A stretch of DNA of 64,000 nt from Paracidovorax sp031843945 (GCF_031843945.1 NZ_JAVTJJ010000012.1:1-64000), one strand, 5' to 3'. Numbered from the stretch's first letter, positions 27,330 to 38,223 are shown. Translations and numbers: made by a program. Notes: generated by a model from the letters alone, not told the origin.

Positions 27330-27470
27330 GGCGGACGGGGAGAGCGTCAACGGGAAAAGGGTCGACCCCCGGAGAGGTCTGCTCCGGCCGCCACGGCAGC
27401 ACAGAGGCCGTGATGGCGCGCAGCAGGGGCGGCTGAGTGCGGCGCGGGCGGAGGGTGAGCGCGTATTCTA

Positions 27471-27490
27471 AATGCAACTCGTTATCAATA
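27471..27490 (-). promoter_or_regulatory. Possible Fur box upstream of the iron-type operon
   Basis: The plus strand reads AATGCAACTCGTTATCAATA; on the minus strand TATTGATAACGAGTTGCATT. This resembles Fur boxes of the form AATGC..AT..TTATCATT and lies upstream of genes that are usually iron-regulated. The match is by eye and imperfect. Confidence 0.4.
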
Positions 27491-27522
27491 ACAGCAGTTT
27501 TATGAATGCTCTGTTATTGATA
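27483..27522. repeat. Twelve-base inverted repeat
   Basis: TATCAATAACAG (27483-27494) and CTGTTATTGATA (27511-27522) are perfect complements with a 16-base spacer. The right arm is the start of repeat copy 5 and the left arm overlaps the possible Fur box, so a hairpin here could compete with regulator binding. Confidence 0.5.
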
Positions 27523-27565
27523 GCTGCTACCGCTTTATGGATAAGCGCTGGAGGCCAAAAAGACC
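27511..27565 (-). repeat. Interspersed repeat, copy 5
   Basis: Read on the minus strand it gives AAAAAGGCC-like sequence (TTTTTGGCCTCCAGCGCTTAT), CATAAAGCGG and AGCTATCAATAACA. It lies between the VWA-gene stop and the DUF3649 promoter region. Confidence 0.75.
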
Positions 27566-27586
27566 TCAAATATATGCAGCGGTTTT

Positions 27587-28645
27587 CTAGAGCACCCGTC
27601 CGAACCACAGCAGCGACAGCCCCGCCGCAAGCACCATCAGCGCAGCGCCGGCGAGCGCCAGCAAGGACGACACCTCGGTTTCTTTCTTCTCCACCGTCAG
27701 GCGCGAGCTGAGCGTTTCATAGACCTTCTTCAGGTCGGCCGCAGTGGCGGCGTGAAAGTACTCGGCGTTGGTGCGTAGCGCGATGGCTTTGAGCGTGTCT
27801 TCGTCCAGCCGCACGCGCATCGACCAGCCTTCAAAACCGATGGTTTCGCCCTCCACCGTGCCCACGCCCACGGTGTACACGCGCACGCCCCGGTCGGCGG
27901 CCCACTTGGCGGCCTCGATCGGGTCCACGCCCGTGGTGCGCTGGCCGTCGGTCAGCATGATGATGGCGGCCGAGTTGTACGAGCCCGGCGCCACCGGCGT
28001 GAACGGTTTGGCCTCGCCGCGCGGCGGGCGGCCGGCCTCGTCGATGGCCTGCGGCGGGCGCGTGGGCATGGCCTGGCGGCCACCGAGTGCGGAGATGTCG
28101 ATGCCCGCATCAGGAAACAGCGTGGCCAGCGACAGCAGGATGCCGTTGCCCGTGGCGGTGCCGCGCTGCAGCTGAAAGCTGTCGATGGCGCGGGTCAGGT
28201 CTTCATGGCTTTGCGTAGGCAACTGCGACAGCTGGGCGCTGCCGGCGAAGGCGACGATGCCCACACGCACATGGCGCGGCAGGTCGGCGATGAAAGCCTT
28301 GGCCGCGTTCTGCGCGGCGACCATGCGGTCGGGCTTGACGTCGGTGGCGCGCATGCTGCCCGACACGTCGATGGCCAGCATGATCGTCTGCTGCTGCGAG
28401 GGCAGCGTGATGACCGCCAGCGGCCGGGCACCCGCCACCAGCAGCGCGGCCAGCCCCAACAGAAAGAGCACGGGCGGCACGTGGCGCCGCCAGCGGTTGC
28501 CGGTGCCCAGCGCCGCGCGCACCAGGCCCAGGCCGGGGTAGTGAATGGCGGTGGCGCGGCGGCGGCGCAGCACCCATACGTAGAGCAGCACCAGCAGCGG
28601 CAAGGCCAGCAGCAGCCAGAGGAAAGTGGGCCAGAGAAACACCAT
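27587..28645 (-). CDS. BatA-like VWA-domain membrane protein
   Basis: The 352-residue protein has two N-terminal membrane segments (about 4-24, 59-77), a von Willebrand A domain (about 88-300) and a C-terminal helix (about 325-347). The metal-site motif is DVSGSM (near residue 93) followed by a conserved Thr in GTATGNG and Asp in MLTDGQ. It is last in a run with DUF58 and MoxR, an arrangement called the Bat (aerotolerance) type, thought to act as chaperone-like machinery for envelope or metalloprotein maturation. No specific target is visible. Confidence 0.9.
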   Translation of the reverse strand: MVFLWPTFLWLLLALPLLVLLYVWVLRRRRATAIHYPGLGLVRAALGTGNRWRRHVPPVLFLLGLAALLVAGARPLAVITLPSQQQTIMLAIDVSGSMRATDVKPDRMVAAQNAAKAFIADLPRHVRVGIVAFAGSAQLSQLPTQSHEDLTRAIDSFQLQRGTATGNGILLSLATLFPDAGIDISALGGRQAMPTRPPQAIDEAGRPPRGEAKPFTPVAPGSYNSAAIIMLTDGQRTTGVDPIEAAKWAADRGVRVYTVGVGTVEGETIGFEGWSMRVRLDEDTLKAIALRTNAEYFHAATAADLKKVYETLSSRLTVEKKETEVSSLLALAGAALMVLAAGLSLLWFGRVL

Positions 28646-28671
28646 CGCGTCGTGCTCCGTCGTTGTGGGGG

Positions 28672-29652
28672 TCAGCCAGCGGCAGCGGCTGTGCCGGGGC
28701 GGCGCCGCAGCGAGCGCGGGCGGTGGCCGCGCAGTTCCATGAAGCGCACCAGCGCGTCCAGCAGATCGTCGTCGGTAGAAAGCTCCAGCGTGTCGGCGCC
28801 CGCTTTGGCCAAGCTGGCGCGCAGATCGGCCTCGCGCTGGGCCGCGAGGCGGGCGAAGCGGTGGCGAAAGGCGCGGTCGCGCGTGTCGACCTGCAGCTGC
28901 TCGCCGGTCTCGGGGTCGCGCAGCAGCAGCAGGCCCACGTCGGGCAATTCCAGCTCCAGCGGGTCGAGCAGGCGCACGGCGAGCACGTCGTGCCGCTGCG
29001 CCAGCTGGCCCAGCGGCCGTTCCCAGCCCGGTGCGCTCAAGAAATCAGACACGACGAACACCGTGCTGCGGCGGCGCAGCACGCCGTGGGCGGACTGCAG
29101 CAGCCGATGCAGCTCGGTCGCGCCGGGTGGCGGAGTGCCGGATGCGGCGGGCGCGCCCGCGGGCTCCAGCAACTGGTGCAGCAGATGCAGCACATGCCGG
29201 CGGCTGGCGCGCGCGGGCAGCACGTGGTCGGCTCCGGCGCCCCGGCCGTGGTGGATCACCGCGCCTACGCGGTTGCCGTGCCGCGTCAAAAGCCGCGCCA
29301 GCACGGCGACGAAGCCCGCCAGCACATCGCGCTTGGCCTGGCCGGGCGGGCCGAAGTCCACCGAGGGGCTCAGGTCGAGCACAAACCACGCGGTCATCTC
29401 ACGGTCTTCGGCGAACACGCGCACGTGCGGCTCGCCCAGCCGCGCGGTGACGTTCCAGTCGATGTGGCGCACGTCGTCATGCGACTGGTATTCGCGCAGG
29501 TCGGCCAGGTCGATGCCGGTGCCGCGCAGCAGCGTGCGGTGGTCGCCCTGCAGCAGCCCATCCAGGCGGCGCAGCACCGTCCATTCCAGGCGCTGCAGCA
29601 GGCGCTCGGCAGCGGCGGGCGCAGTGGACGAGGGGGCGGCGGTGTCAGGCAC
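28672..29652 (-). CDS. DUF58-domain protein
   Basis: The start is the GTG at 29652, overlapping the MoxR stop by eight bases; this gives 326 residues. The frame stays open further upstream but only antisense-like inside moxR. The DUF58 signature REYQSHDDVRHIDWNVTARL is near residues 45-64, and the domain continues as a VWA-like fold (FVLDLSPSVDF; VFVVSDFLS). No membrane segment is predicted, unlike many DUF58 proteins. It is translationally coupled to moxR, so the products probably act together. Confidence 0.9.
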   Translation of the reverse strand: MPDTAAPSSTAPAAAERLLQRLEWTVLRRLDGLLQGDHRTLLRGTGIDLADLREYQSHDDVRHIDWNVTARLGEPHVRVFAEDREMTAWFVLDLSPSVDFGPPGQAKRDVLAGFVAVLARLLTRHGNRVGAVIHHGRGAGADHVLPARASRRHVLHLLHQLLEPAGAPAASGTPPPGATELHRLLQSAHGVLRRRSTVFVVSDFLSAPGWERPLGQLAQRHDVLAVRLLDPLELELPDVGLLLLRDPETGEQLQVDTRDRAFRHRFARLAAQREADLRASLAKAGADTLELSTDDDLLDALVRFMELRGHRPRSLRRRPGTAAAAG

Positions 29653-30682
29653 GGCGGGCTTCGGGGGTGGCGGCTGCCGCAGCGGCCTCGTCGGCCGAAT
29701 GGTGCAGCGGGCGCGGCGGTGCGGCCACGCGGGCCATGATGCGGGCGATGAGCGCGTCGGCGTCCTGCCCGTCCGACAGGGCCTCGTACGACAGCGCGAT
29801 GCGGTGGCGCAGCACGTCGGGCGCCAGGTCGGCCATGTCTTCGGGCAGGGCGTAGCTGCGACCGCGCAGCAGGGCGAGTGCCTGCGCGCCTTCGGCCAGG
29901 GCAATGGTGGCGCGCGGGCTGGCGCCGCCGGCGATGCGGCTGGCCAGTTCAGGCAGGCCGTGCTGGGCGGGAGCGCGCGTGGCGGCCACCAGGCGCACTG
30001 CGTATTGCAGCAGGGCGGGGTCCACATAGACGCGCCGGCATTCGGTCTGCAGCGCGGCCAGCTGTTCGGTGCTGGCGACGGCCGCCACGGCCACGGCGGG
30101 CTGCAGCGCACGCTGGGCGATGACGAATTCCTCTTCCTCGCTGGGGTAGTCCACCAGCACCTTCATCATGAAACGGTCCACCTGCGCTTCGGGCAGCTGG
30201 TAGGTACCTTCGGTCTCGATGGGGTTCTGCGTGGCCATGACGAGGAACGGGGCGGGCAGCAGATGCGTTTCGCCCGCGATGGTGACTTGACGCTCCTGCA
30301 TCACCTCCAGCAGCGCGCTCTGCACCTTGGCCGGTGCGCGGTTGATCTCGTCGGCCAGCAGCAGGTGCGTGAAGACCGGGCCCAGCGTGGTGGCGAATTC
30401 GCCCGTGCGCTGGTGGTACATGCGCGTGCCGATCAGATCGGCCGGCACCAGGTCGGGCGTGAACTGGATGCGCTTGAAACCGCCCTGCACGGCGCGCGCC
30501 AGCGTCTTCACCGTCAGCGTCTTGGCCAGGCCCGGCACGCCTTCGACCAGCAGGTGGCCGCCGGCCAGCATGGCCACCATCACGCGTTCCAGAAACCGGT
30601 CTTGCCCGACCACCACGCGCTTGACCTCGTAGAGGATCTGTTCCATTAGCGTGGCGGTGTCGGCGGCTTGGGGCTGGGTCAT
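29645..30682 (-). CDS. MoxR-family AAA+ ATPase
   Basis: The ATG at 30682 gives 345 residues (MTQPQAADTATLMEQI). AAA motifs are Walker A EGVPGLAKTLTVK (near residue 46), Walker B LLLADEINRAPAKVQSALLEVMQER, sensor 1 MATQNPIETEGTYQLPEAQVDRF and a C-terminal lid. MoxR ATPases work with VWA/DUF58 proteins as ATP-dependent chaperones for activation of complexes. It lies 25 bases after the serine protease gene and overlaps DUF58. Confidence 0.94.
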   Translation of the reverse strand: MTQPQAADTATLMEQILYEVKRVVVGQDRFLERVMVAMLAGGHLLVEGVPGLAKTLTVKTLARAVQGGFKRIQFTPDLVPADLIGTRMYHQRTGEFATTLGPVFTHLLLADEINRAPAKVQSALLEVMQERQVTIAGETHLLPAPFLVMATQNPIETEGTYQLPEAQVDRFMMKVLVDYPSEEEEFVIAQRALQPAVAVAAVASTEQLAALQTECRRVYVDPALLQYAVRLVAATRAPAQHGLPELASRIAGGASPRATIALAEGAQALALLRGRSYALPEDMADLAPDVLRHRIALSYEALSDGQDADALIARIMARVAAPPRPLHHSADEAAAAAATPEARRA

Positions 30683-30707
30683 GTGAAGGCTCCTGTGGGC
30701 GTGGCGA

Positions 30708-31643
30708 TCAGAAGGGGGGCATGCCCACGGCGGACGCGGCGTTCTCGATAGGCACGGCAAAGCCGATGCCGATGAAGGTGCGCGCCGACGTGGGGTTGAG
30801 GATGGCGGTGACGATGCCCACCACCTCGCCGTCCATGGTGACCAGCGGCCCACCGGAATTGCCGGGGTTGGCAGCCGCGTCGAACTGGATCAGGTTGCGC
30901 ATCTCCTGGCCGCTCTCGGGTGAGTCGAATTCGCGCTGCAGGCCCGAGACGACGCCCGCCGACACCGACGGGCCAATGCCGAACGGAAAGCCGATGGCCA
31001 CCACCTGGTCGCCCGGGCGCAGGTTCTGCGTGGAGCGCAGCGGTGCGGACTGCAGGTCGTCGGGCACCTGCTTGGCCTGCAGCACGGCCAGGTCGTTCTG
31101 CGGCTGCATGCCGGTGATGCGCGCAGGCGTTTCGGTGCCGTCGGCAAAGGTCACCTGCACGCGGTGCGTGCCCTGCACCACGTGCAGGTTGGTCAGGATC
31201 ACGCCCTTGTCGACGATCACCACGCCGGTGCCGATGCCGCGCTCCACCTCCTTGCCCTTCTTGTTGCGGGCGTAGCCCACCACGCGCACCACCGAAGGCG
31301 CCACCGCCGCCGCGGCGCGTGCGGCGGCTGACGGCAGGCTGCGCGTTTCCATCGTGCGCAGCACGGCGGCGTCGATGTCGTCCTGCGTCAGGCGCTGGGG
31401 TGGGGGCTGGCGCCCGGCCCACAGCGCAGCGGCCATCAGCGCGGACAGTAGGAAGACGGTGGACCAGAGTGCGATTTCGGTGCGCCGGCGCCGGCCGACC
31501 GGCGGGGCGGGAGAAGGCTCTGGAGCAGCGTTCGATGCGTTCGTCGGCGATGCATCGGCCGACGCCTCAGCCACACTCTCGCCCGGCAGGGCACTGCCGG
31601 CGGCATTGCGGCGGGACGGGCTGTAGCGGGCGGGCCGGGGCAT
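30708..31643 (-). CDS. Membrane-anchored trypsin-like serine protease (S1C, Deg-like, no PDZ)
   Basis: The ATG at 31643 gives 311 residues (MPRPARYSPSRR). A disordered cytoplasmic head (1-55) precedes one membrane anchor (about 58-76), then a periplasmic trypsin-fold domain (about 105-305). The triad is His in LTNLHVVQG (near 158), Asp in NDLAVLQAKQ (near 190) and Ser in NPGNSGGPLVT (near 266). It ends shortly after the protease domain with no PDZ domain, unlike DegP/DegS. It is 25 bases upstream of moxR in the same direction, so it may belong to the MoxR/DUF58/VWA unit. Confidence 0.93.
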   Translation of the reverse strand: MPRPARYSPSRRNAAGSALPGESVAEASADASPTNASNAAPEPSPAPPVGRRRRTEIALWSTVFLLSALMAAALWAGRQPPPQRLTQDDIDAAVLRTMETRSLPSAAARAAAAVAPSVVRVVGYARNKKGKEVERGIGTGVVIVDKGVILTNLHVVQGTHRVQVTFADGTETPARITGMQPQNDLAVLQAKQVPDDLQSAPLRSTQNLRPGDQVVAIGFPFGIGPSVSAGVVSGLQREFDSPESGQEMRNLIQFDAAANPGNSGGPLVTMDGEVVGIVTAILNPTSARTFIGIGFAVPIENAASAVGMPPF

Positions 31644-31781
31644 GCGGGCACCTTTTGTGAAAAGGGTGGCGGAAGGTGGCTGGGCGGGCTGCATTCACAG
31701 TAGCACGGAACGCGCCGGCCTGCGCGTGACAGACGGTATCCACCTACGGCCACTGCCGCTTCCTGCGGCATCATCGGGCGC

Positions 31782-32627
31782 ATGACGGTCTGGATCGACA
31801 CCCATTGCCACCTCGACGAATTCGAGGCCCACGCCGGCCTGGCCTACCTGGACGGCGTGCGCGCCGACGCCGCCCGCGCGGGCGTGGCGCACTGCGTGCT
31901 GCCGGCGGTGGAGCGCGCCAATCTGGAGGCGGTGCGCACGCTGGCCCACCGGCATGGCGACAGCTACGCGCTGGGCATTCACCCGCTCTTCACCGGCCGG
32001 GCCGAGGACGGCGACCTGCAGGTGCTGGAAGACGCGGTGCAGGCGCACATCAATGACCCGCGCCTGGTGGCGATCGGTGAGATCGGCCTGGATTTCTTCG
32101 TGCCCGGGCTGGATGCGGCGCGGCAGGAACGGTTCTTTCGCACGCAACTGCAACTGGCGCGCAAGCTGGGGCTGCCGGTGATCCTGCACACGCGCCGCTC
32201 GGTGGACAAGGTGCTCAAGGGCCTGCGCGACGTGCCCGTGGCCGGCGGCATCGCCCATGCGTTCAACGGCAGCCTGCAGCAGGCCGAGGCGTTCATCCGG
32301 CTGGGCTTCAAGCTGGGCTTCGGCGGCGCCGTAACGTACGACCGGGCGCTGCAGCTGCGCCGCCTGGCGGCCGATCTGCCGTTCGAATCGCTGGTGCTGG
32401 AAACCGACGCGCCCGACATTCCGCCGCACTGGCTGTACGTGACCGCCGCCGACCGCGCCGCCGGCATGCCCCCCGCGCGCAACACGCCGGGCGAGTTGCC
32501 GCGCATTGCCGAGGTGATCGCCGCGCTGCGCGACATGCCCGTGCACGAGCTGGCCCGCGCCAGCCGCGCCAACGCCTGTGCGGCCTTGCCTCGGCTGCAG
32601 GCATTGCTGCCCGAGGCGCAGGGCTGA
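31782..32627 (+). CDS. TatD-family metal-dependent hydrolase
   Basis: The 281-residue TIM-barrel enzyme has the metal-binding IDTHCHLDEFE (residues 5-15), LGIHPLF, AIGEIGLDFF (near 98), VILHTRRS (near 135), AHAFNGS and the final LVLETDAPDIPP (near 206). Family members are 3'-5' DNA/RNA exonucleases used in repair or RNA quality control. It is divergent from the protease operon and is followed by a repeat copy. Confidence 0.94.
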   Translation: MTVWIDTHCHLDEFEAHAGLAYLDGVRADAARAGVAHCVLPAVERANLEAVRTLAHRHGDSYALGIHPLFTGRAEDGDLQVLEDAVQAHINDPRLVAIGEIGLDFFVPGLDAARQERFFRTQLQLARKLGLPVILHTRRSVDKVLKGLRDVPVAGGIAHAFNGSLQQAEAFIRLGFKLGFGGAVTYDRALQLRRLAADLPFESLVLETDAPDIPPHWLYVTAADRAAGMPPARNTPGELPRIAEVIAALRDMPVHELARASRANACAALPRLQALLPEAQG

Positions 32628-32638
32628 AGTTTTGAGCG

Positions 32639-32692
32639 TTTTTGGCCCCTAGCGCTTACCCATCAAGCGCTAGTAGCTATTATTTATATAGC
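32639..32692 (+). repeat. Interspersed repeat, copy 6
   Basis: It reads TTTTTGGCCCCTAGCGCTTA, CATCAAGCGCTAG and TAGCTATTATTTATATAGC, and ends one base before the ATG of the glycosylase gene. It nearly fills the gap after the TatD-type gene and may affect initiation of the following gene. Confidence 0.85.
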
Positions 32693-33283
32693 ATGACGAC
32701 TGTTCTTCCTTCTGTAGCGCCGGCGGTCAACGCGCCGTCAGCGCTGCCCCCACCACGGCTGGTCGGCCTGCCGCCCGTGGTGTCCGGCGCAACGCGCGTG
32801 CTCATTCTGGGCAGCTTTCCGGGCGCGGCGTCGCTGCGTGCCGGGCAGTACTACGGCCACCCGCAGAACCAGTTCTGGCGCATCCTGCAGGCGCTGTGGC
32901 CGCAGCACGTGCAGCCCGGGCCGCAGGACTACGCGGGCCGCTGCGCCTGGCTGCTGGCGCGCGGGCTGGGTCTGTGGGACGTGTATGCGGCCTGCGAACG
33001 CGAAGGCAGCCTGGACGCCGACATCCGCAACGCCCAGGTGAATGACTTTGCCGGCCTGCACGCCGTGGCGCCCGGGCTGGCCGCCATCGCCCACAATGGC
33101 GGGGAAAGCTTTCGCCACGCCTGGGCAGTGCGCGCCAGCCTCGGCCTGGAAGAGTCGGATGGCAGCAGCGCGGGCATCGCATCGCTGCGGCTGCCTTCCA
33201 CCAGCCCGGCCAACGCGGCGTGGAGCTTTGAGCGCAAACGCAATGCCTGGGCCGACGCCCTGGCCCCTTTTGGATCGGTGTGA
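32693..33283 (+). CDS. DNA-deoxyinosine glycosylase (uracil-DNA-glycosylase superfamily)
   Basis: The ATG at 32693 gives 196 residues (MTTVLPSVAPAVNAP). Motifs are LILGSFPGAASLRAGQYYGHPQNQFW (catalytic-side loop, near residues 37-62), LGLWDVYAACEREGSLDADI and IAHNGGESF, then LPSTSPAN near 170, as in the DNA-deoxyinosine glycosylase group of the UDG superfamily. It would remove deaminated bases such as hypoxanthine from DNA. The spermidine-synthase-like gene overlaps its stop by four bases. Confidence 0.9.
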   Translation: MTTVLPSVAPAVNAPSALPPPRLVGLPPVVSGATRVLILGSFPGAASLRAGQYYGHPQNQFWRILQALWPQHVQPGPQDYAGRCAWLLARGLGLWDVYAACEREGSLDADIRNAQVNDFAGLHAVAPGLAAIAHNGGESFRHAWAVRASLGLEESDGSSAGIASLRLPSTSPANAAWSFERKRNAWADALAPFGSV

Positions 33284-34119
33284 CGATTTTGACGACGACA
33301 AAGAAGACGGCTGCCGAAGCAGTCGCAACCGCAACCGCTCCGGCTACGGCCAAGGCGCCCCGCAAGAAGCCCGCCGCAGCGGTCGAGTTGCCCGAAGTGA
33401 GCGTCTCCGAAGATGGCGAGGTGCGCCACCTGCACCTGGGCACGCCGTGGATCCAGGGCTCCATGCGCGTGGCCGAGCCTTTCGATATCGAACTGGAATA
33501 TGTGCAGCGCATGATGGCCTGGCTGCTGTTCATGGAGCCGGCCAGCGTGGGCAAGCGCCACGCCATGCAGCTGGGGCTGGGCGCGGGCGCCATCACCAAG
33601 TTCTGCCACAAGAAGCTGCGCATGTGCTGCACTGCCATCGAGCTGAATCCGCAGGTCGTGTCGGTCTGCCGCACCTGGTTCAAGCTGCCGCCCGACGGCC
33701 CCAAGCTGCGCGTGGTGCTGGCCGACGCCGCCCGAGAGATTCGCCAAGCCGAATGGCTGGGCACGGTCGATGCGCTGGCGGTGGACTTGTACGACCACGA
33801 CGCCGCTGCGCCGGTGCTCGACAGTGCCGACTTCTACGCCGACTGCCGCGCGCTGCTGACCGACGACGGCATCATGACGGTCAACCTGTTCGGCCGTGCC
33901 TCCAGCTACGACCGCAGCCTGGACAAGATGGCCCAGGCCTTCGGTGCCGACGCGCTCTGGGCCTTCAAGCCCACGCGCGAAGGCAACACCATCGTGCTGG
34001 CCCAGCGCACGCCCAAAGCGCTCAAACGTGCGGAGCTGCTGGACCGCGCAGAGGCTGTGCAGGCCCGTTGGGACTTGCCCGCCACCAAGTGGATGCGCGT
34101 GTTCAAACCGGTGAGCTGA
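33280..34119 (+). CDS. Spermidine-synthase-like protein
   Basis: It begins with a GTG at 33280 that overlaps the previous TGA. The 279 residues comprise an Ala/Lys/Thr-rich head (about 1-40, AAEAVATATAPATAKAPRKK) and a Rossmann-like domain with QLGLGAGAITKFCHKK (near 97), TAIELNPQVV and LAVDLYDHDA. This resembles spermidine synthases but lacks a clear complete set of polyamine-binding residues, so the substrate is uncertain. The basic head may bind nucleic acid, or reflect a late start: the true start could be at an internal codon. Confidence 0.82.
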   Translation: MTILTTTKKTAAEAVATATAPATAKAPRKKPAAAVELPEVSVSEDGEVRHLHLGTPWIQGSMRVAEPFDIELEYVQRMMAWLLFMEPASVGKRHAMQLGLGAGAITKFCHKKLRMCCTAIELNPQVVSVCRTWFKLPPDGPKLRVVLADAAREIRQAEWLGTVDALAVDLYDHDAAAPVLDSADFYADCRALLTDDGIMTVNLFGRASSYDRSLDKMAQAFGADALWAFKPTREGNTIVLAQRTPKALKRAELLDRAEAVQARWDLPATKWMRVFKPVS

Positions 34120-34149
34120 GAACGCCACGTTCCGAAAGAAACCCCACGC

Positions 34150-35967
<1,818 letters not shown>

Positions 35968-36144
35968 GGTGTGCGCACCATCGGCGGTATTCCTGCACGC
36001 GTTTGGTGCGGTTTGCGTGTTCCGGGTGCGGGGCTCGGTGGAACCTGCGGTTTTCCCTAGGCGTCCGGTAGGTGGTATCCACAACGCTTGCGGGAAGGGG
36101 CGCCTGCACAATCGCCCGTCAAGTTCGCGTAAGGAGACTTTTTC

Positions 36145-36633
36145 GTGAAAATCAAGAGTCAGAAAGACTTTTTTGCAGGGCTCATGTTCATGAGCATTGG
36201 GGTCGCTTTCGCCATCGGCGCCACCAACTACACGGTGGGTACGGGCGCTCGCATGGGCCCCGGCTACTTTCCGCTGATCCTCGGCATCCTGCTGTCGATC
36301 CTGGGGGGCGCCATCGTGTTCTATTCCACCGTGGTGGAAAGTGCCGACGGCGACAAGGTGGGCAAGTGGGCCTGGAAGCCGCTGTTCTTCGTGCTGGCTT
36401 CCAACTTCGCCTTCGGAGTACTGCTGGCAGGACTGCCTACCCTGGGTGTGCCGGCCATGGGCCTGATCGTCGCCATCTACGCGCTGACGTTCATCGCCAG
36501 TCTCGCCGGCGACAAGTTCCGTCCGCTGGAGGTCTTCGTTCTGGCGACTTTCCTGGCGGTCGGCAGTTACGTGGCTTTCGTGTGGGCGCTCAAGCTGCAG
36601 TTCCCCGTGTGGCCCAGTTTCATCGTGGGTTAA
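36145..36633 (+). CDS. tctB: Tripartite tricarboxylate transporter small membrane subunit TctB
   Basis: It starts with GTG at 36145, with AAGGAG eight bases upstream. The 162 residues have four membrane segments (FAGLMFMSIGVAFAIGA; YFPLILGILLSILGGAIVFY; FFVLASNFAFGVLLAGL; a final pair near 110-155) and the family motif TGARMGPGYFPL. It is the small permease subunit of a TTT-family secondary carrier and lies 18 bases before tctA. Confidence 0.94.
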   Translation: MKIKSQKDFFAGLMFMSIGVAFAIGATNYTVGTGARMGPGYFPLILGILLSILGGAIVFYSTVVESADGDKVGKWAWKPLFFVLASNFAFGVLLAGLPTLGVPAMGLIVAIYALTFIASLAGDKFRPLEVFVLATFLAVGSYVAFVWALKLQFPVWPSFIVG

Positions 36634-36651
36634 GGCGGAGCATAGAAAACC

Positions 36652-38163
36652 ATGGAATTGTTTGACAACCTGGCGATCGGCTTCGGCGTCGCCTTCACGT
36701 TTCAGAACCTCATCTACTGCTTTGTCGGCTGTCTGCTGGGCACGCTGATCGGCGTGCTGCCGGGCATCGGCCCGGTGGCGACCATCGCCATGCTGCTGCC
36801 CGCCACGTACGCGCTGCCACCTGTGTCGGCGCTGATCATGCTGGCCGGCATCTACTACGGAGCGCAATACGGTGGGTCGACCACCGCCATTCTGGTGAAC
36901 CTGCCGGGCGAATCGTCCTCAGTGGTGACCGTGATCGACGGCTACCAGATGGCGCGCAAGGGCCGGGCTGGGCCGGCGCTGGCCGCCGCCGGTATCGGCT
37001 CGTTTTTTGCCGGTTGCGTGGGCACGCTGATCCTTGCGGCCTTCGCGCCTCCACTGACCGAAGTCGCCTTCAAGTTCGGTCCGGCCGAGTACTTCTCGCT
37101 GATGGTGCTGGGCCTCATCGGCGCTGTCGTGCTGGCTTCGGGCTCGCTGCTCAAGGCCATCTCGATGATCGTGCTGGGCCTGCTGCTGGGCCTGGTCGGC
37201 ACCGACGTGAACTCGGGTGTGGCCCGCTACAGCTTCGACATTCCTGAGCTGACCGACGGCATCAACTTCACCGTGATCGCCATGGGGGTGTTCGGCTATG
37301 GCGAAATCATCGCCAACCTGGCCAAGCCGGAAGAAGACCGCGAGGTGTTCACCGCCAAGGTGCAGGGCCTGATGCCCACGAAGGAAGACTTCAAGCGCAT
37401 GTTCCCTGCAATGCTGCGCGGCACGGCCCTGGGTTCTTGCCTGGGCATCTTGCCCGGTGGCGGTGCGCTGCTGTCCGCTTTCGCGGCCTACACGATCGAG
37501 AAGAAGACCAAGCTGAAGCCCGGCGAAGTGCCCTTCGGCCAAGGCAACATCCGCGGTGTGACGGCGCCAGAGTCGGCCAACAACGCAGGCTCGCAAACGT
37601 CCTTCATCCCGCTGCTGACGCTGGGCATTCCGCCCAACGCCGTGATGGCGCTGATGGTCGGTGCCATGACCATCCACAACATCCAGCCTGGTCCCCAGGT
37701 GATGACGAGCAACCCCGAACTGTTCTGGGGCCTGATCGCCTCGATGTGGATCGGCAACGCGATGCTGGTGATCCTGAACCTGCCGCTGATCGGCCTGTGG
37801 ATCAAGCTGCTGACGGTGCCTTACCGCTGGCTGTTCCCGTCCATCGTGCTGTTCTGCGCGGTCGGTGTGTATTCCACCAACAACAATACGTTCGACGTAT
37901 GGCTGGTGGGTCTGTTCGGCCTGGTGGGCTACACCTTCCACAAGCTGGGCACCGAACCGGCGCCACTGCTGCTCGGGTTCATCCTGGGCCCGATGATGGA
38001 AGAGAACCTGCGCCGTGCGCTGCTGCTCTCGCGCGGCGACTGGAGCGTGTTCGTCACGCGTCCGATCTCCGCCGGCCTGCTGGCTGCCGCCGTGCTGCTG
38101 CTGGTGATCGTGCTGCTGCCCGCAGTCAGCCGCAAGCGCGAAGAGGCTTTCGTCGAAGAGTAA
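36652..38163 (+). CDS. tctA: Tripartite tricarboxylate transporter large permease TctA
   Basis: The 503-residue permease has about twelve membrane segments. Family motifs are LIGVLPGIGPVATIAMLLP (near 35), YYGAQYGGSTTAILVNLPGE and the mirrored repeat GILPGGGALLSAFAAYTIEK (near 263), followed by GVTAPESANNAG and IPLLTLGIPPN. It imports a carboxylate delivered by a periplasmic TctC protein. No tctC adjoins it, so an unlinked binding protein must be used. A strong terminator follows at 38224. Confidence 0.96.
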   Translation: MELFDNLAIGFGVAFTFQNLIYCFVGCLLGTLIGVLPGIGPVATIAMLLPATYALPPVSALIMLAGIYYGAQYGGSTTAILVNLPGESSSVVTVIDGYQMARKGRAGPALAAAGIGSFFAGCVGTLILAAFAPPLTEVAFKFGPAEYFSLMVLGLIGAVVLASGSLLKAISMIVLGLLLGLVGTDVNSGVARYSFDIPELTDGINFTVIAMGVFGYGEIIANLAKPEEDREVFTAKVQGLMPTKEDFKRMFPAMLRGTALGSCLGILPGGGALLSAFAAYTIEKKTKLKPGEVPFGQGNIRGVTAPESANNAGSQTSFIPLLTLGIPPNAVMALMVGAMTIHNIQPGPQVMTSNPELFWGLIASMWIGNAMLVILNLPLIGLWIKLLTVPYRWLFPSIVLFCAVGVYSTNNNTFDVWLVGLFGLVGYTFHKLGTEPAPLLLGFILGPMMEENLRRALLLSRGDWSVFVTRPISAGLLAAAVLLLVIVLLPAVSRKREEAFVEE

Positions 38164-38223
38164 GGCGCTGCCGCTCTCAAGCCCTGCGGCCGTCTTCCGC
38201 GACGATGGCTGGGCTGACAACCA

